Shown here: positions 33,856 through 42,346 of the stretch, in pieces
How the letters are laid out: each line of letters begins with the position of its first letter
How positions within the stretch are numbered: the stretch's first letter is position 1
Assembly (NCBI RefSeq): GCF_045689735.1
Contig: NZ_CP142685.1
Span: 434,001 to 498,000, forward strand
Length of the DNA stretch: 64,000 bases
Source: Halothiobacillus sp045689735
Lineage (GTDB): Bacteria > Pseudomonadota > Gammaproteobacteria > Halothiobacillales > Halothiobacillaceae
Direction of reading: 5' to 3'
Notes under the pieces: model-generated
Told to the model about the DNA's origin: nothing
Databases searched by the model: none
What the model saw: only the letters and a program-made list of their open reading frames with translations
Position numbers and translations under genes: made by a program

Positions 33856-36800
33856 GAGCCGATGCGGTTCCCGAGCTCGATCCTCTCCGCTTTCCGTTTG
33901 AAGGCTGCCAACTGATCGAAGCCAGTGCGGGCACGGGCAAAACCTTCACCATCGCGCTGCTGTATGTGCGGGCGATTCTTGGTCATGGCATCGCGCCGTT
34001 GATTCCGCGCGATATTCTGGTCACCACCTTCACCGAGCTGGCGGCGGATGAACTCAAATCCCGCATTCGGGCGCGATTGGTGCAGGCGGCGCGGTATTTT
34101 TCCGGCGAGGAGACGCCCAACGATACGGCGATGGCCGACTTGCTCGCGGCCTACCCGCCGGAAGACCGCCCCGCCCAGGTCAACCGCTTGGCGGCGGCGG
34201 CCAACCAGATGGACGATGCCGCGATTCACACCATCCATGCCTGGTGCCAGCGCATGTTGCAGGAACATGCGTTCCTCAGCGGGCAGCCATTTACCCTGAG
34301 CATTCAGCCGGATTTGCAACCCTGGTTCGACTGGGCGGCGCAGGATTACTGGCGGGCGCAGGTCTATTGGTTGCCGGAACCTCAGGCCGCACTGGCGGCT
34401 GAATTGCTCGAAAGCCCGGCGAAGCTGATCGAACGGTTGCGCGCGGTGATCCAGCATGAAAACGAGTCGATCCTGAGCCCCGATGAACCCGCCGAGATGG
34501 CGCACTGGCTCGATGAGTTGCTGGCGATTCGTCAGGCCGCCGCGTTGGCGGAGCAATCCGCCAAGGCGTGCTGGCAGCAGGAACGGGCGAGCGTGGTGGC
34601 CGCCTTCGATGCGGTGGTTGAACAACTCCATGGCACAACCCATCGAGGTATGCGCGAGGATATCCGGGCGGGGCGATGGCAAGCGGTTGATGACTGGGCG
34701 GCTGGCATGGCGCCACTGCCAGCGAACTGGGTCAAGCTGTTTTCCGGTCCAGCAATGAAGCAACGCGCCACGCCGCCGGATACCCCCTTCCAGCAGCGGC
34801 TGCGGGACTGGCAGGCGAGCACAGAGGCCAGCGAGAGGGCGAAGACGGCGAGTCAAACCGCGCTGCTTATCCACGCCGCGCACTGGATGCGCCAGCGCAT
34901 GGCCGAGCTGAAGCGGCAGGCGCGGGTGGCCAGTTTCGATGATCTTTTGATTGCGCTGGATCGGGCGCTGGCGGGCGAGTGGGGGGAGCGGTTGGCCCAC
35001 ACGATCGCGGATCGGTATCCGCTGGCCATGATCGATGAATTCCAGGATACCGATGGCCTGCAACTGGCGTTGTTCGATCGAATCTTCCGTATCACGGACG
35101 CGGCTGCCTCGACGAAACCCGCGCTGGTGCTGATCGGGGACCCGAAACAGTCGATTTACCGCTTCCGCTATGCTGATCTTGCCAGCTATCTTCGTGCCCG
35201 CCACGCCGCGCGCCAGATTCATACCCTGAAAGATAACTACCGCAGCACGCCGCGCCTGATTACGGCGGTCAATCACCTGTTCGACACGGCCATCGCGCAG
35301 AATCCGGATCTGTTCGGTGAGGGCAGCGGCATTCCGTTTATTCCGGTGATGGCCAAAGGCACGCCACCGCATTTGGCTCGTTGGGATGCGGCCACGCAGG
35401 CTTGGGTCACGCCGCCGCCGATGCAGCTCCTCGCTAAGGCGTATGCCGCCCCCGAGGATTTGACCAGCACAAAGGAATTCATTGAAGAACTGGCGCAGGC
35501 CACGGCGAGGCAAATCGCCGATTGGCTGGTGGCGGCGCAGGTGGGGCAGGCCGGTTGGCTGGCGGCTGATGGTGGGGCGTTGCTGCGCCCCCTAGCACCG
35601 CAGGATGTCGCCATTCTGGTGGCGGATCGGCATGAGGCGCAGGCGATGCGCCGCGCGTTGCAGGCCGTCGGGGTGGCGAGTGTGTACCGCTCGGATCGGC
35701 GCCAGTTGTTCCAGACGGCGCAAGCCCGGGATTTCTGGCACTGGTTGAATGCCATGGCGGAGCCCAATCGACCCGGCTTCCTTAAAATTGCCCTGGCGAC
35801 CGCCAGTTTTGCGCGCCGTCTCGACGAGCTGGAGGCGCTGCGGGATGAATCCGCGTTCGCCGCGTTGATTGAGGCTTTCGTGCGCTACCGCGAACTTTGG
35901 CAGCGGCAGGGCATTCTGGCTGCGGTGTATCAGCTCTTGCATGATTTCGATATTCCGGCTCGGCTGTTGTCTGCCGAGTCCGGCGAGGATGGCGGCGCGC
36001 GCCGTCTGACCAATCTGCTGCATCTGGCCGACTGGGCACAGGCCGCGCAGGCCAACCGCCCCGGTATCGAATCCCTGCGCCATGGGTATGCCGTGGCGCT
36101 GACCTCGGGCGAGACCGAGCAGGAGCTGCAACTCGATCAGGATGCTGCCTTGGTGCAGATCATGACCATTCATGCCAGCAAGGGCTTGCAATTTCCGCTG
36201 GTGTTTCTGCCCTTTCTGCCAAAGCTTGGGTTGCCGCGAGCCAACATGTCCGGTGGCCGCTCGGCCTTGCGGCTGGCCGATCAGGGGTGGTTGCTCTCGC
36301 CGGATCAAGCGGCGCTGGCGACAGAGCAGCGTGCCCAGCTCGATGACGCCGTCCGGCAGGCGTATGTGGCCTTGACGCGCGCGGAATCGGCCTGTGTGCT
36401 GGGCGTCGGTTTGCTGCGGGTTGGCACAGCCAAAGCGGTGAACCGCAGCCAATCGGCACTCGGCAGGATTCTCGGGCTCGTGGATGGCTGCCCCAAGGAG
36501 AATCCGCAGGTGCTGGCGCGTTATGACGAGGTTCTCGCGCGTCTGTATGGCGTCGAGGGGATCAGTCTGTCGTGGTTGACCGCGCCATTGCCGGCGGTGC
36601 GTTTCACGCCCGCGTCTTCGCCGGCCTTGGCGCCTGCCCGGAGCGCCGTCGCGCGCGCGCGCAGCCGCTGGCGCATCGCCAGCTATTCGCAACTGGTGGA
36701 TGCCGCAGGCAACCAGGCACCGGAAACGCCGCAGGAAAACCGCATCCGTGAACTGGAAGAAACCGGCGCGCTCTGGCCGGCGCTGCCCGCAGACGCGCCG

Positions 36801-37559
36801 CCCCTGACGCATCCTTTGAGCCTGGCGCTACAGAATCTGCCGCGCGGAGCGGCATTCGGCACGCAGATGCACGCGGTACTCGAAGCGGCGGGGCGGCAGG
36901 GCTTCGCGCGAATCGCTGGCGATCCCTCCGCCCGGGCGGCCTTGCTCGATCGGGTGCTGCCTGATCATGCACTGGCCGGGGCGCTGGGCAGCACGCCCCG
37001 GCTCTGGGCGGATTGGCTGCAGGCGATTCTGGATACGCCGTTGCAGATCGATCCGCCCGTTTCGCTCGGCAGGCTGAGCCACTACCGGCTGGAACTGGAA
37101 TTCTGGCTGCCGGTCGATGCGCTGGATGTGGCGCAGTTCGACGCTTGGGTGACGGCGGCGGTTTTCCCCGGCGAACCGCGCCCGGCGCTGACCTCTGATC
37201 AGTTGCAGGGGGTGCTCAAAGGCTTTATCGACCTGGTGTTCGAAGCGGACGGCCGTTATTTCGTGCTCGATTACAAATCCAATGTCCTGCCGGAGTACGG
37301 CTCCGCGCAGTGCACGGCGGCCATGCTCGAACACCGCTACGATGTGCAGCTCGTGATTTATCTGGCCGCGCTGCATCGGCACCTCGCGGATCGCTTGCCG
37401 GACTATGCGCCCGCGCGGCACCTCGGCGGGGCGGTGTACTGGTTCACCCGAGGCGTGGCCGAAGAAGGGGCGGGGCAATGCCTCGTACCGCCGCCGCTGG
37501 CTTTGCTCAATGCGCTCGACCCCTGCTGGGATGGCCAGCGCCTGGAGGCGGTGTCATGA
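33852..37559 (+). CDS. recB: Exodeoxyribonuclease V (RecBCD) beta subunit
   Basis: The 3'-to-5' helicase and nuclease subunit of RecBCD. The 1235-aa protein has UvrD-type helicase motifs: EASAGTGKTFT (Walker A, residues 25-31), TTFTELAADEL, MIDEFQDTDGLQLALFD, LIGDPKQSIYRFRYADL, DNYRSTPRLI and TIHASKGLQFPLVFLP. The C-terminal nuclease site is GFIDLVFEADGRYFVLDYKSN. GTG 33852 overlaps the CMD stop; the frame matches RecB from its first residues (FPFEGCQLIEASAG). It is followed by recD with a 4-bp overlap. recC, usually just upstream, is not here. Confidence 0.96.
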   Translation: MRADAVPELDPLRFPFEGCQLIEASAGTGKTFTIALLYVRAILGHGIAPLIPRDILVTTFTELAADELKSRIRARLVQAARYFSGEETPNDTAMADLLAAYPPEDRPAQVNRLAAAANQMDDAAIHTIHAWCQRMLQEHAFLSGQPFTLSIQPDLQPWFDWAAQDYWRAQVYWLPEPQAALAAELLESPAKLIERLRAVIQHENESILSPDEPAEMAHWLDELLAIRQAAALAEQSAKACWQQERASVVAAFDAVVEQLHGTTHRGMREDIRAGRWQAVDDWAAGMAPLPANWVKLFSGPAMKQRATPPDTPFQQRLRDWQASTEASERAKTASQTALLIHAAHWMRQRMAELKRQARVASFDDLLIALDRALAGEWGERLAHTIADRYPLAMIDEFQDTDGLQLALFDRIFRITDAAASTKPALVLIGDPKQSIYRFRYADLASYLRARHAARQIHTLKDNYRSTPRLITAVNHLFDTAIAQNPDLFGEGSGIPFIPVMAKGTPPHLARWDAATQAWVTPPPMQLLAKAYAAPEDLTSTKEFIEELAQATARQIADWLVAAQVGQAGWLAADGGALLRPLAPQDVAILVADRHEAQAMRRALQAVGVASVYRSDRRQLFQTAQARDFWHWLNAMAEPNRPGFLKIALATASFARRLDELEALRDESAFAALIEAFVRYRELWQRQGILAAVYQLLHDFDIPARLLSAESGEDGGARRLTNLLHLADWAQAAQANRPGIESLRHGYAVALTSGETEQELQLDQDAALVQIMTIHASKGLQFPLVFLPFLPKLGLPRANMSGGRSALRLADQGWLLSPDQAALATEQRAQLDDAVRQAYVALTRAESACVLGVGLLRVGTAKAVNRSQSALGRILGLVDGCPKENPQVLARYDEVLARLYGVEGISLSWLTAPLPAVRFTPASSPALAPARSAVARARSRWRIASYSQLVDAAGNQAPETPQENRIRELEETGALWPALPADAPPLTHPLSLALQNLPRGAAFGTQMHAVLEAAGRQGFARIAGDPSARAALLDRVLPDHALAGALGSTPRLWADWLQAILDTPLQIDPPVSLGRLSHYRLELEFWLPVDALDVAQFDAWVTAAVFPGEPRPALTSDQLQGVLKGFIDLVFEADGRYFVLDYKSNVLPEYGSAQCTAAMLEHRYDVQLVIYLAALHRHLADRLPDYAPARHLGGAVYWFTRGVAEEGAGQCLVPPPLALLNALDPCWDGQRLEAVS

Positions 37560-39784
37560 CTGCTGGCCTGCAACCGGATTTGTTCGATCCGCGCCCCGCA
37601 CCGCTGGAGTGGGGCGAGCCCATGCTACAGACGCTGCTCGCTACCTGGGTCGCGCAGGGGCAGTTACGCCCCGTCGATGCGCAACTCGCGGACTGGTTAC
37701 GGCGGCAAGTGCCTGCGGCACCACCCTTGCTGCGGTTGTTGCTGGTGCTGGCGAGCCAGCAGGCGGGCGCTGGGCAGGTCTGTCTGGCGCGGCGCGATCT
37801 GGCTGAGTGGGCGTCGTTGTTGCCTGATCGTCGCGACCTGCCCACGGATTACCCGCACATGGAGGATGGGTCAACAAATGGGCGCCTCGAAAAATCGTCA
37901 CGAGCGGACGGAGTGCAAGGAGTCCCGCAGCGAATCCCCGAGACATATCAAGTGGATAGGCGAGGGCTGAGCGAGGAAACGACGCCGCAATCTGTTCGCG
38001 CAGTAGGTTTTTCGAGGTGCCCAAATGATGAGCCGAGGGCAAATCTGCCCTCTTCGGCCGAGGTACTACGCCGTCTGGAACAGGCATGGTCATCGTTACT
38101 GGCATCTACGCCCGCCCTCGTGAGCGCGGCAGCGGAGGAGGCGAGTACCACGCCGTTTGTCTGGGACGGGGACTTCCTCTACCTGCGTCGTTTCTGGCGG
38201 CTGGAACACACCTTGGCCGAGCGCCTGCGCGGCTTGCTCGGCTGGCAAATGACTGACGCAGTGGCGCCGCGCGTGCGCCACTGGTTGACGCAGCTGTTTC
38301 CCACGGCGGATGCGCGAACCCTCGACCAGCAACGAGCCTGTGCTCTGGCGCTCGGGCAGCGCTTGACCGTCATCATGGGTGGGCCGGGTACCGGAAAAAC
38401 CACCACGGTGCTCAAGCTGCTGATTCTGCTGCAAGCGATGGCGATTCAGTCTGGCGAGCCCCCCTTGCGCATCGCCCTGTCCGCGCCGACGGGCAAGGCA
38501 GCGGCACGCCTGCGGGAATCAGTGGCCGGACAAATGGCTCCCCTGCTGGCGTCATTTCAGGCGAGTCTGACGGCTGATCTTCCGGCCGATTTCAACCAGT
38601 TGGCGCAGTCCCTGCCGGGAACGGTGACCACCCTGCATCGCCTGCTCGGGCTCAAGCCCAATCGCCCGCCGGACTTCGATGCCGGTCACCCGCTGCCCGT
38701 CGATGTGCTGGTCATCGACGAAGCCTCGATGATCGGCGCAGGGCTGATGGCTCATGCGTTGGCGGCACTGGCACCGACGACCCGCTTGATTCTGCTGGGG
38801 GATGCCGGGCAGTTGTCCTCCGTGGAACCCGGCGCGGTGCTGGGCGATATCGCGGCGGCAGTCGCGGGGCAGGGATATCACCCGATCACGCAGAACTGGC
38901 TTGCGGCCTGCACCGGCGTGGCGATATCGCCGGAGGTGCGGGACGAAGTCGCCGGAACGCCGGGTTTGGCCGATGCCTGCCTGACGCTGCGCTACAGCCA
39001 TCGGTTCGGCGCCGACAGCGCCTTGGGGCAGCTTGCAGCCGCCGTCAATGCGGGCGATGCCGCCGAGGCGCTGGCCTGGTTCGGACGGGGTGAGACTCTG
39101 AGCTGGCGCAGCGATGATGCCGGGCGGCATGAACTGTTCGCCTTAGCCGAGGCGGAAATTGCCCCCTGGCTGCGGCGCGCGGCGGTCGGCTGCCCGGCAG
39201 GGCAACCGGCGGATGACTGGGCGCGGGGCTTGTTCGCGGCGATGCGGCAGATGCAAATCCTGTGCGCGCTGCGCGGGGGTGCGCACGGCGTGGAAGGGGT
39301 CAACGACAGCCTGACCGGCTATTTTGCGCGACGGCGCGTGATTGCACTGCCGCGACAAGATCGCTGGTTTGCCGGACGGCCGATTCTGGTGACCCAGAAC
39401 GAGCCTGCCTTGGGATTGGCCAATGGCGATGTCGGTTTGATTCTGGTCGAACCGGACCGCGGTGCCCGCTGCGCGGTGTTCTATGACGAAGGCGCGGATT
39501 GCGTGCGCTGGTTGAATCCGCAGCGCTTGCCGACAGTGGAAACCGCTTTCGCGCTGACGGTGCACAAGGCTCAGGGTTCCGAATATGCCCACAGTGTGCT
39601 GATTCTGCCGCCAACGATGACGCCGGTATTGACCCGCGAGCTGATCTACACCGCCCTGACCCGCGCCCAGCAGCGCTTCACCCTGCTCGCCGCCGATGCG
39701 CGCGGGCGCGGCGTATTTGCCGAAGCGCTGAACCGGCAGGTGCGTCGCAGCGGCCAATTGGCGGCGAGATTGGCGACAGGCTAG
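37556..39784 (+). CDS. recD: Exodeoxyribonuclease V alpha subunit RecD, with in-frame insertion
   Basis: The 5'-to-3' helicase subunit of RecBCD, 742 aa. An N-terminal RecB-binding region (about 1-105) precedes the SF1 helicase domain: GGPGTGKTTT (near 276), SAPTGKAAARL, TLHRLLGL, VIDEASMIG, LGDAGQLSSVEPG, RYSHRFG and VHKAQGSEYAHSVLILP. ATG 37556 overlaps the recB stop. Residues 109-157 are not RecD-like: they are encoded by a 142-bp element with inverted ends plus a 5-bp direct repeat (147 bp, 49 codons), which keeps the frame open. Without it, the protein would read PHMEDGSTNDEPRANLP and be 693 aa. Confidence 0.93.
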   Translation: MTAGLQPDLFDPRPAPLEWGEPMLQTLLATWVAQGQLRPVDAQLADWLRRQVPAAPPLLRLLLVLASQQAGAGQVCLARRDLAEWASLLPDRRDLPTDYPHMEDGSTNGRLEKSSRADGVQGVPQRIPETYQVDRRGLSEETTPQSVRAVGFSRCPNDEPRANLPSSAEVLRRLEQAWSSLLASTPALVSAAAEEASTTPFVWDGDFLYLRRFWRLEHTLAERLRGLLGWQMTDAVAPRVRHWLTQLFPTADARTLDQQRACALALGQRLTVIMGGPGTGKTTTVLKLLILLQAMAIQSGEPPLRIALSAPTGKAAARLRESVAGQMAPLLASFQASLTADLPADFNQLAQSLPGTVTTLHRLLGLKPNRPPDFDAGHPLPVDVLVIDEASMIGAGLMAHALAALAPTTRLILLGDAGQLSSVEPGAVLGDIAAAVAGQGYHPITQNWLAACTGVAISPEVRDEVAGTPGLADACLTLRYSHRFGADSALGQLAAAVNAGDAAEALAWFGRGETLSWRSDDAGRHELFALAEAEIAPWLRRAAVGCPAGQPADDWARGLFAAMRQMQILCALRGGAHGVEGVNDSLTGYFARRRVIALPRQDRWFAGRPILVTQNEPALGLANGDVGLILVEPDRGARCAVFYDEGADCVRWLNPQRLPTVETAFALTVHKAQGSEYAHSVLILPPTMTPVLTRELIYTALTRAQQRFTLLAADARGRGVFAEALNRQVRRSGQLAARLATG
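37881..38022. mobile_element. MITE-like palindromic element inserted in recD
   Basis: The ends are an imperfect inverted repeat: GGCGCCTCGAAAAA (37881-37894) against TTTTTCGAGGTGCC (38008-38021), 13 of 14 pairing. AAATG stands directly outside each end (37876-37880 and 38023-38027), as expected for a 5-bp target duplication. It has no transposase. Element plus one AAATG is 147 bp, a multiple of three, and the codon phase is the same on both sides. It codes for a polar, Arg/Ser/Glu-rich stretch. Confidence 0.7.
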
Positions 39785-39806
39785 GGTTTCCGCTGCGACA
39801 GGGCTT

Positions 39807-39843
39807 ACTGAATCAATCCAGGGAGGGACGGATTCAGTGTTTT
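39807..39843 (+). terminator. Candidate terminator after recD
   Basis: ACTGAATC (39807-39814) pairs with GATTCAGT (39831-39838) and is followed by GTTTT. The stem is only moderately GC-rich and the loop is long, so it may be weak. It lies 22 bp after the recD stop, between convergent operons. Confidence 0.45.
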
Positions 39844-39864
39844 CTCAAGCATGCAGCGGGCGGG

Positions 39865-40995
39865 TTACACTGGGTCCGCATCGCTGAATTGGCGGGCGAT
39901 CTGTTCGAATTGTGGGGCGATGGCCAGAAAGGCATCGACCAGATCGGGGTCGAAATGCCGTCCGCGTTCGGCGCGGATGATCTCGACCGCCTGTGCATGC
40001 GGAAAGGCTTTCTTGTAGACCCGTTGGCTGATCAGGGCATCGTAAACATCGGCCACGGCCATCAACCGGGCGGACAGCGGGATGTTTTCGCCGGCCAGCC
40101 CCTCGGGGTAGCCGCTGCCATCCCATTTTTCCTGATGGCTTTGGGCAATTTCCTTGGCCATTTCCAGAAAGGGCACCGAGATGCCCAGTAATTCTTCTGC
40201 CCGTTCCAGCGCCTGCCGGCCCAGTACGGTATGAGTTTTCATGATCTCGAATTCTTCCGGCGTCAACGGGCCGGGTTTCAGCAAAATGCGATCGGGGATG
40301 CCGACTTTGCCAATGTCGTGCAGGGGGGCGGACTGAAATAACCGCGTGCGGGTTTCGGCCGTGAGGTGGGGGGCAAACCGTGGGTGCTGAGTCTTGACCA
40401 GATGTTCCGCCAGCGCCCGGACATAATGCTGGGTGCGGCGCAGGTGGTTGCCGGTGGCGTTATCCCGGGTTTCGGCCAGCGAAGCCAGCGACATGATGGT
40501 GACATCCTGCACGGCACAGACTTCGTTGGTCCGCCGTTGGACTTCGCTCTCCAGAAACGCGTTGTTGTCGCGCAAAAAGTCCGCACTGGCCTTGAGCCGC
40601 AGATGGAGGTTGATCCGCGCCATCAGGATCGGTGGGCTGATCGGCTTGGTGATGTAATCGACCGCGCCGATTTTCAGGCCGATTTCCTCGTCTTCGATCT
40701 TGCTCAGGGCGGTGAGAAAAATGACCGGAATCTCGCTAGTGAGCGGATTGGTTTTTAGCGTACGACACACGGAGAACCCGTCCATCACCGGCATCATGAT
40801 GTCGAGTAGGATCAAATCCGGTTGCCGGTCGGCGGCCAGCCGGAGTGCCGTCGGGCCGTCGAGTGCCTCGAGTAGCTGATAGTGATCCTGCAGCAGCTCG
40901 CGCATTAAGACGAGGTAATCCGGCGTGTCATCGACCAGCAGCAGTGTGGGCTTGAGCCGTACGGCCGGGGTGGTGGGAGGTGTCATCTCATCCAT
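39865..40995 (-). CDS. REC-HD-GYP response regulator (cyclic-di-GMP phosphodiesterase)
   Basis: A 376-residue output protein: receiver domain (LLVDDTPDYLVLM, phospho-Asp in LILLDIMMPVMDGFS, TALSKIEDEE, Lys in YITKPIS; residues 15-135), a helical linker (FLESEVQRRTNEV), then an HD-GYP domain with APLHDIGKVGIPD, HQEKWDGSGYPEGL and ADVYDALIS. Phosphorylation should control hydrolysis of cyclic di-GMP. It ends a four-gene operon whose first gene is a hybrid kinase with a phosphotransfer domain, the likely phosphate donor. ATG 40995 lies 13 bp after the previous stop. Confidence 0.92.
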   Translation of the reverse strand: MDEMTPPTTPAVRLKPTLLLVDDTPDYLVLMRELLQDHYQLLEALDGPTALRLAADRQPDLILLDIMMPVMDGFSVCRTLKTNPLTSEIPVIFLTALSKIEDEEIGLKIGAVDYITKPISPPILMARINLHLRLKASADFLRDNNAFLESEVQRRTNEVCAVQDVTIMSLASLAETRDNATGNHLRRTQHYVRALAEHLVKTQHPRFAPHLTAETRTRLFQSAPLHDIGKVGIPDRILLKPGPLTPEEFEIMKTHTVLGRQALERAEELLGISVPFLEMAKEIAQSHQEKWDGSGYPEGLAGENIPLSARLMAVADVYDALISQRVYKKAFPHAQAVEIIRAERGRHFDPDLVDAFLAIAPQFEQIARQFSDADPV

Positions 40996-41008
40996 TGCGT
41001 GATTCCGT

Positions 41009-42346
41009 TCAAAAGGGCTCGCGCGGGGCATCGTCGCGGGCGGTAAGGAGTGCCAGCTCGCCTTCAGCATTGGCGCCGCGTTGTTCGAGCATTTCGATAG
41101 ATAGGCCAACCAATGGTAATACAGCTTCTAAAAGTTGCCACTGGGCGGCGCTCATGGGGGCGAATGCGGCCAGTTCGATGACGCCCAGGATGCGATTCGG
41201 TGCCGTAACGGGCACGAGGTAGAGCAGGGCGGGCGTGCCCTGGCCGAGGCTGGAACGGATCGGAAAATAGCCGGGGGGCGGTTCCTGAATGATCAGCGGC
41301 GCTCGTTCCAACGCGCATTGCCCCACCAGCCCTTCGCCGAGATGAAAATACGGGTGGTGCGCTTTGCGTTCGGTCAGGGCATAACCGCCAAGCAAGCGCA
41401 AAACCTGTTTGCGCGGGTCAAAAATATAAAAACCGCCTTGCGCTGCGTCCAGCAAAGGGCAGAGAAAATCGAGCACCTGCCGGGTGAGTTCGGTAAAGCT
41501 TTTGGTGCTTTGCATCAAGGTCAGCAGGCTGGCCTGATGGGATTTGACCCAATGGGCGGACTGGGTTTGCCGCGCCGTCATCTGCAATTGGGCGATGAGT
41601 CGCGCCATTTGCCCGAATTCATGCCGGCTGGCCGTTTCGGGGATGTCTTCGCTCAGGTCGCCCGCCGCCATGCGTTCGGCATGGACAAAGAGCCGCCGGA
41701 GCGGGGTGCGGATCGATTGCACGATCAGCCATCCCCAGAACAGGCTGAGCCCTGCGGCGAGCAGTAAGAGCAGCCAGGTGCGTGTCCGCGCCGAGGTAAT
41801 CTGTTGGCGTGCCTGGTCGAGTGTGGTGTTGCTGTCGATCGTCAAGCGGCTGCGGAGTTGTTGCATCGATTGGTCGATGGCGCTGGCGCCCGCCCGCAGC
41901 CATTCGTCTTGATTGTCGGGCGCGGGTTGGGTGGTCGCCAGTTGCAGATAGCCTTGTGTGTGGCTGGCCAGTTCCTGGAGCTGGCTGACCAGTGCCGGGT
42001 TCTGGGCGAATGCATTTTCTGCAGACTGCACGGCGGCGGTAAATTGTTGATATTGCGGGCGGACGACGGTCGCGCTCGGTGCGCTCGACGCGGGTGCGTT
42101 CGGGGTTGTCGGTCGCGCACGGTCGAGGACATTTTTGACGCGCAGCCAGTCGATATAGAGTTGGTCGAGCCGTTGCAGGTGCTCTCCGGCCTGCTGTTGG
42201 GCGTGAATCAGGCTGCGTTCAGCCTGATATTCCACCCATTGCAGTTGCAGGGTCAGAAGCGCCAGAAATCCCATCATGCCAAGGATCAGGCTGTTGACCC
42301 GGGCGGTGAGGCTGGTATTGGCGAGCCAGCGGAGGAAAGCGTTCAT
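41009..42346 (-). CDS. Membrane sensor with HAMP and GAF domains, no output domain
   Basis: A 445-residue protein: TM1 (about 17-37), a periplasmic helical domain of about 150 residues with a Pro/Ala/Ser-rich stretch, TM2 (TWLLLLLAAGLSLFWGWLIV, about 190-210), a HAMP linker (RTPLRRLFVHAERMAAGDLSEDI is its start) and a GAF domain (about 285-430; HLGEGLVGQCALE, ILGVIELAAF). No kinase, cyclase or methyl-accepting module follows; the protein ends shortly after the GAF. Its GAF resembles those of the two genes upstream. The start overlaps the previous stop (ATGA). It may pass signals to the hybrid kinase by contact. Confidence 0.8.
   Translation of the reverse strand: MNAFLRWLANTSLTARVNSLILGMMGFLALLTLQLQWVEYQAERSLIHAQQQAGEHLQRLDQLYIDWLRVKNVLDRARPTTPNAPASSAPSATVVRPQYQQFTAAVQSAENAFAQNPALVSQLQELASHTQGYLQLATTQPAPDNQDEWLRAGASAIDQSMQQLRSRLTIDSNTTLDQARQQITSARTRTWLLLLLAAGLSLFWGWLIVQSIRTPLRRLFVHAERMAAGDLSEDIPETASRHEFGQMARLIAQLQMTARQTQSAHWVKSHQASLLTLMQSTKSFTELTRQVLDFLCPLLDAAQGGFYIFDPRKQVLRLLGGYALTERKAHHPYFHLGEGLVGQCALERAPLIIQEPPPGYFPIRSSLGQGTPALLYLVPVTAPNRILGVIELAAFAPMSAAQWQLLEAVLPLVGLSIEMLEQRGANAEGELALLTARDDAPREPF

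Noticed and set aside
33615..35513. Open frame of 632 codons on the minus strand
   Set aside because: It lies fully opposite recB and the CMD gene, is Arg/Gln-rich with no recognisable domain, and arises from GC-biased codon positions.
37310..37555. Upstream extension of recD
   Set aside because: It lies within the conserved nuclease end of recB in another frame; ATG 37556 with a 4-bp overlap is the usual arrangement.
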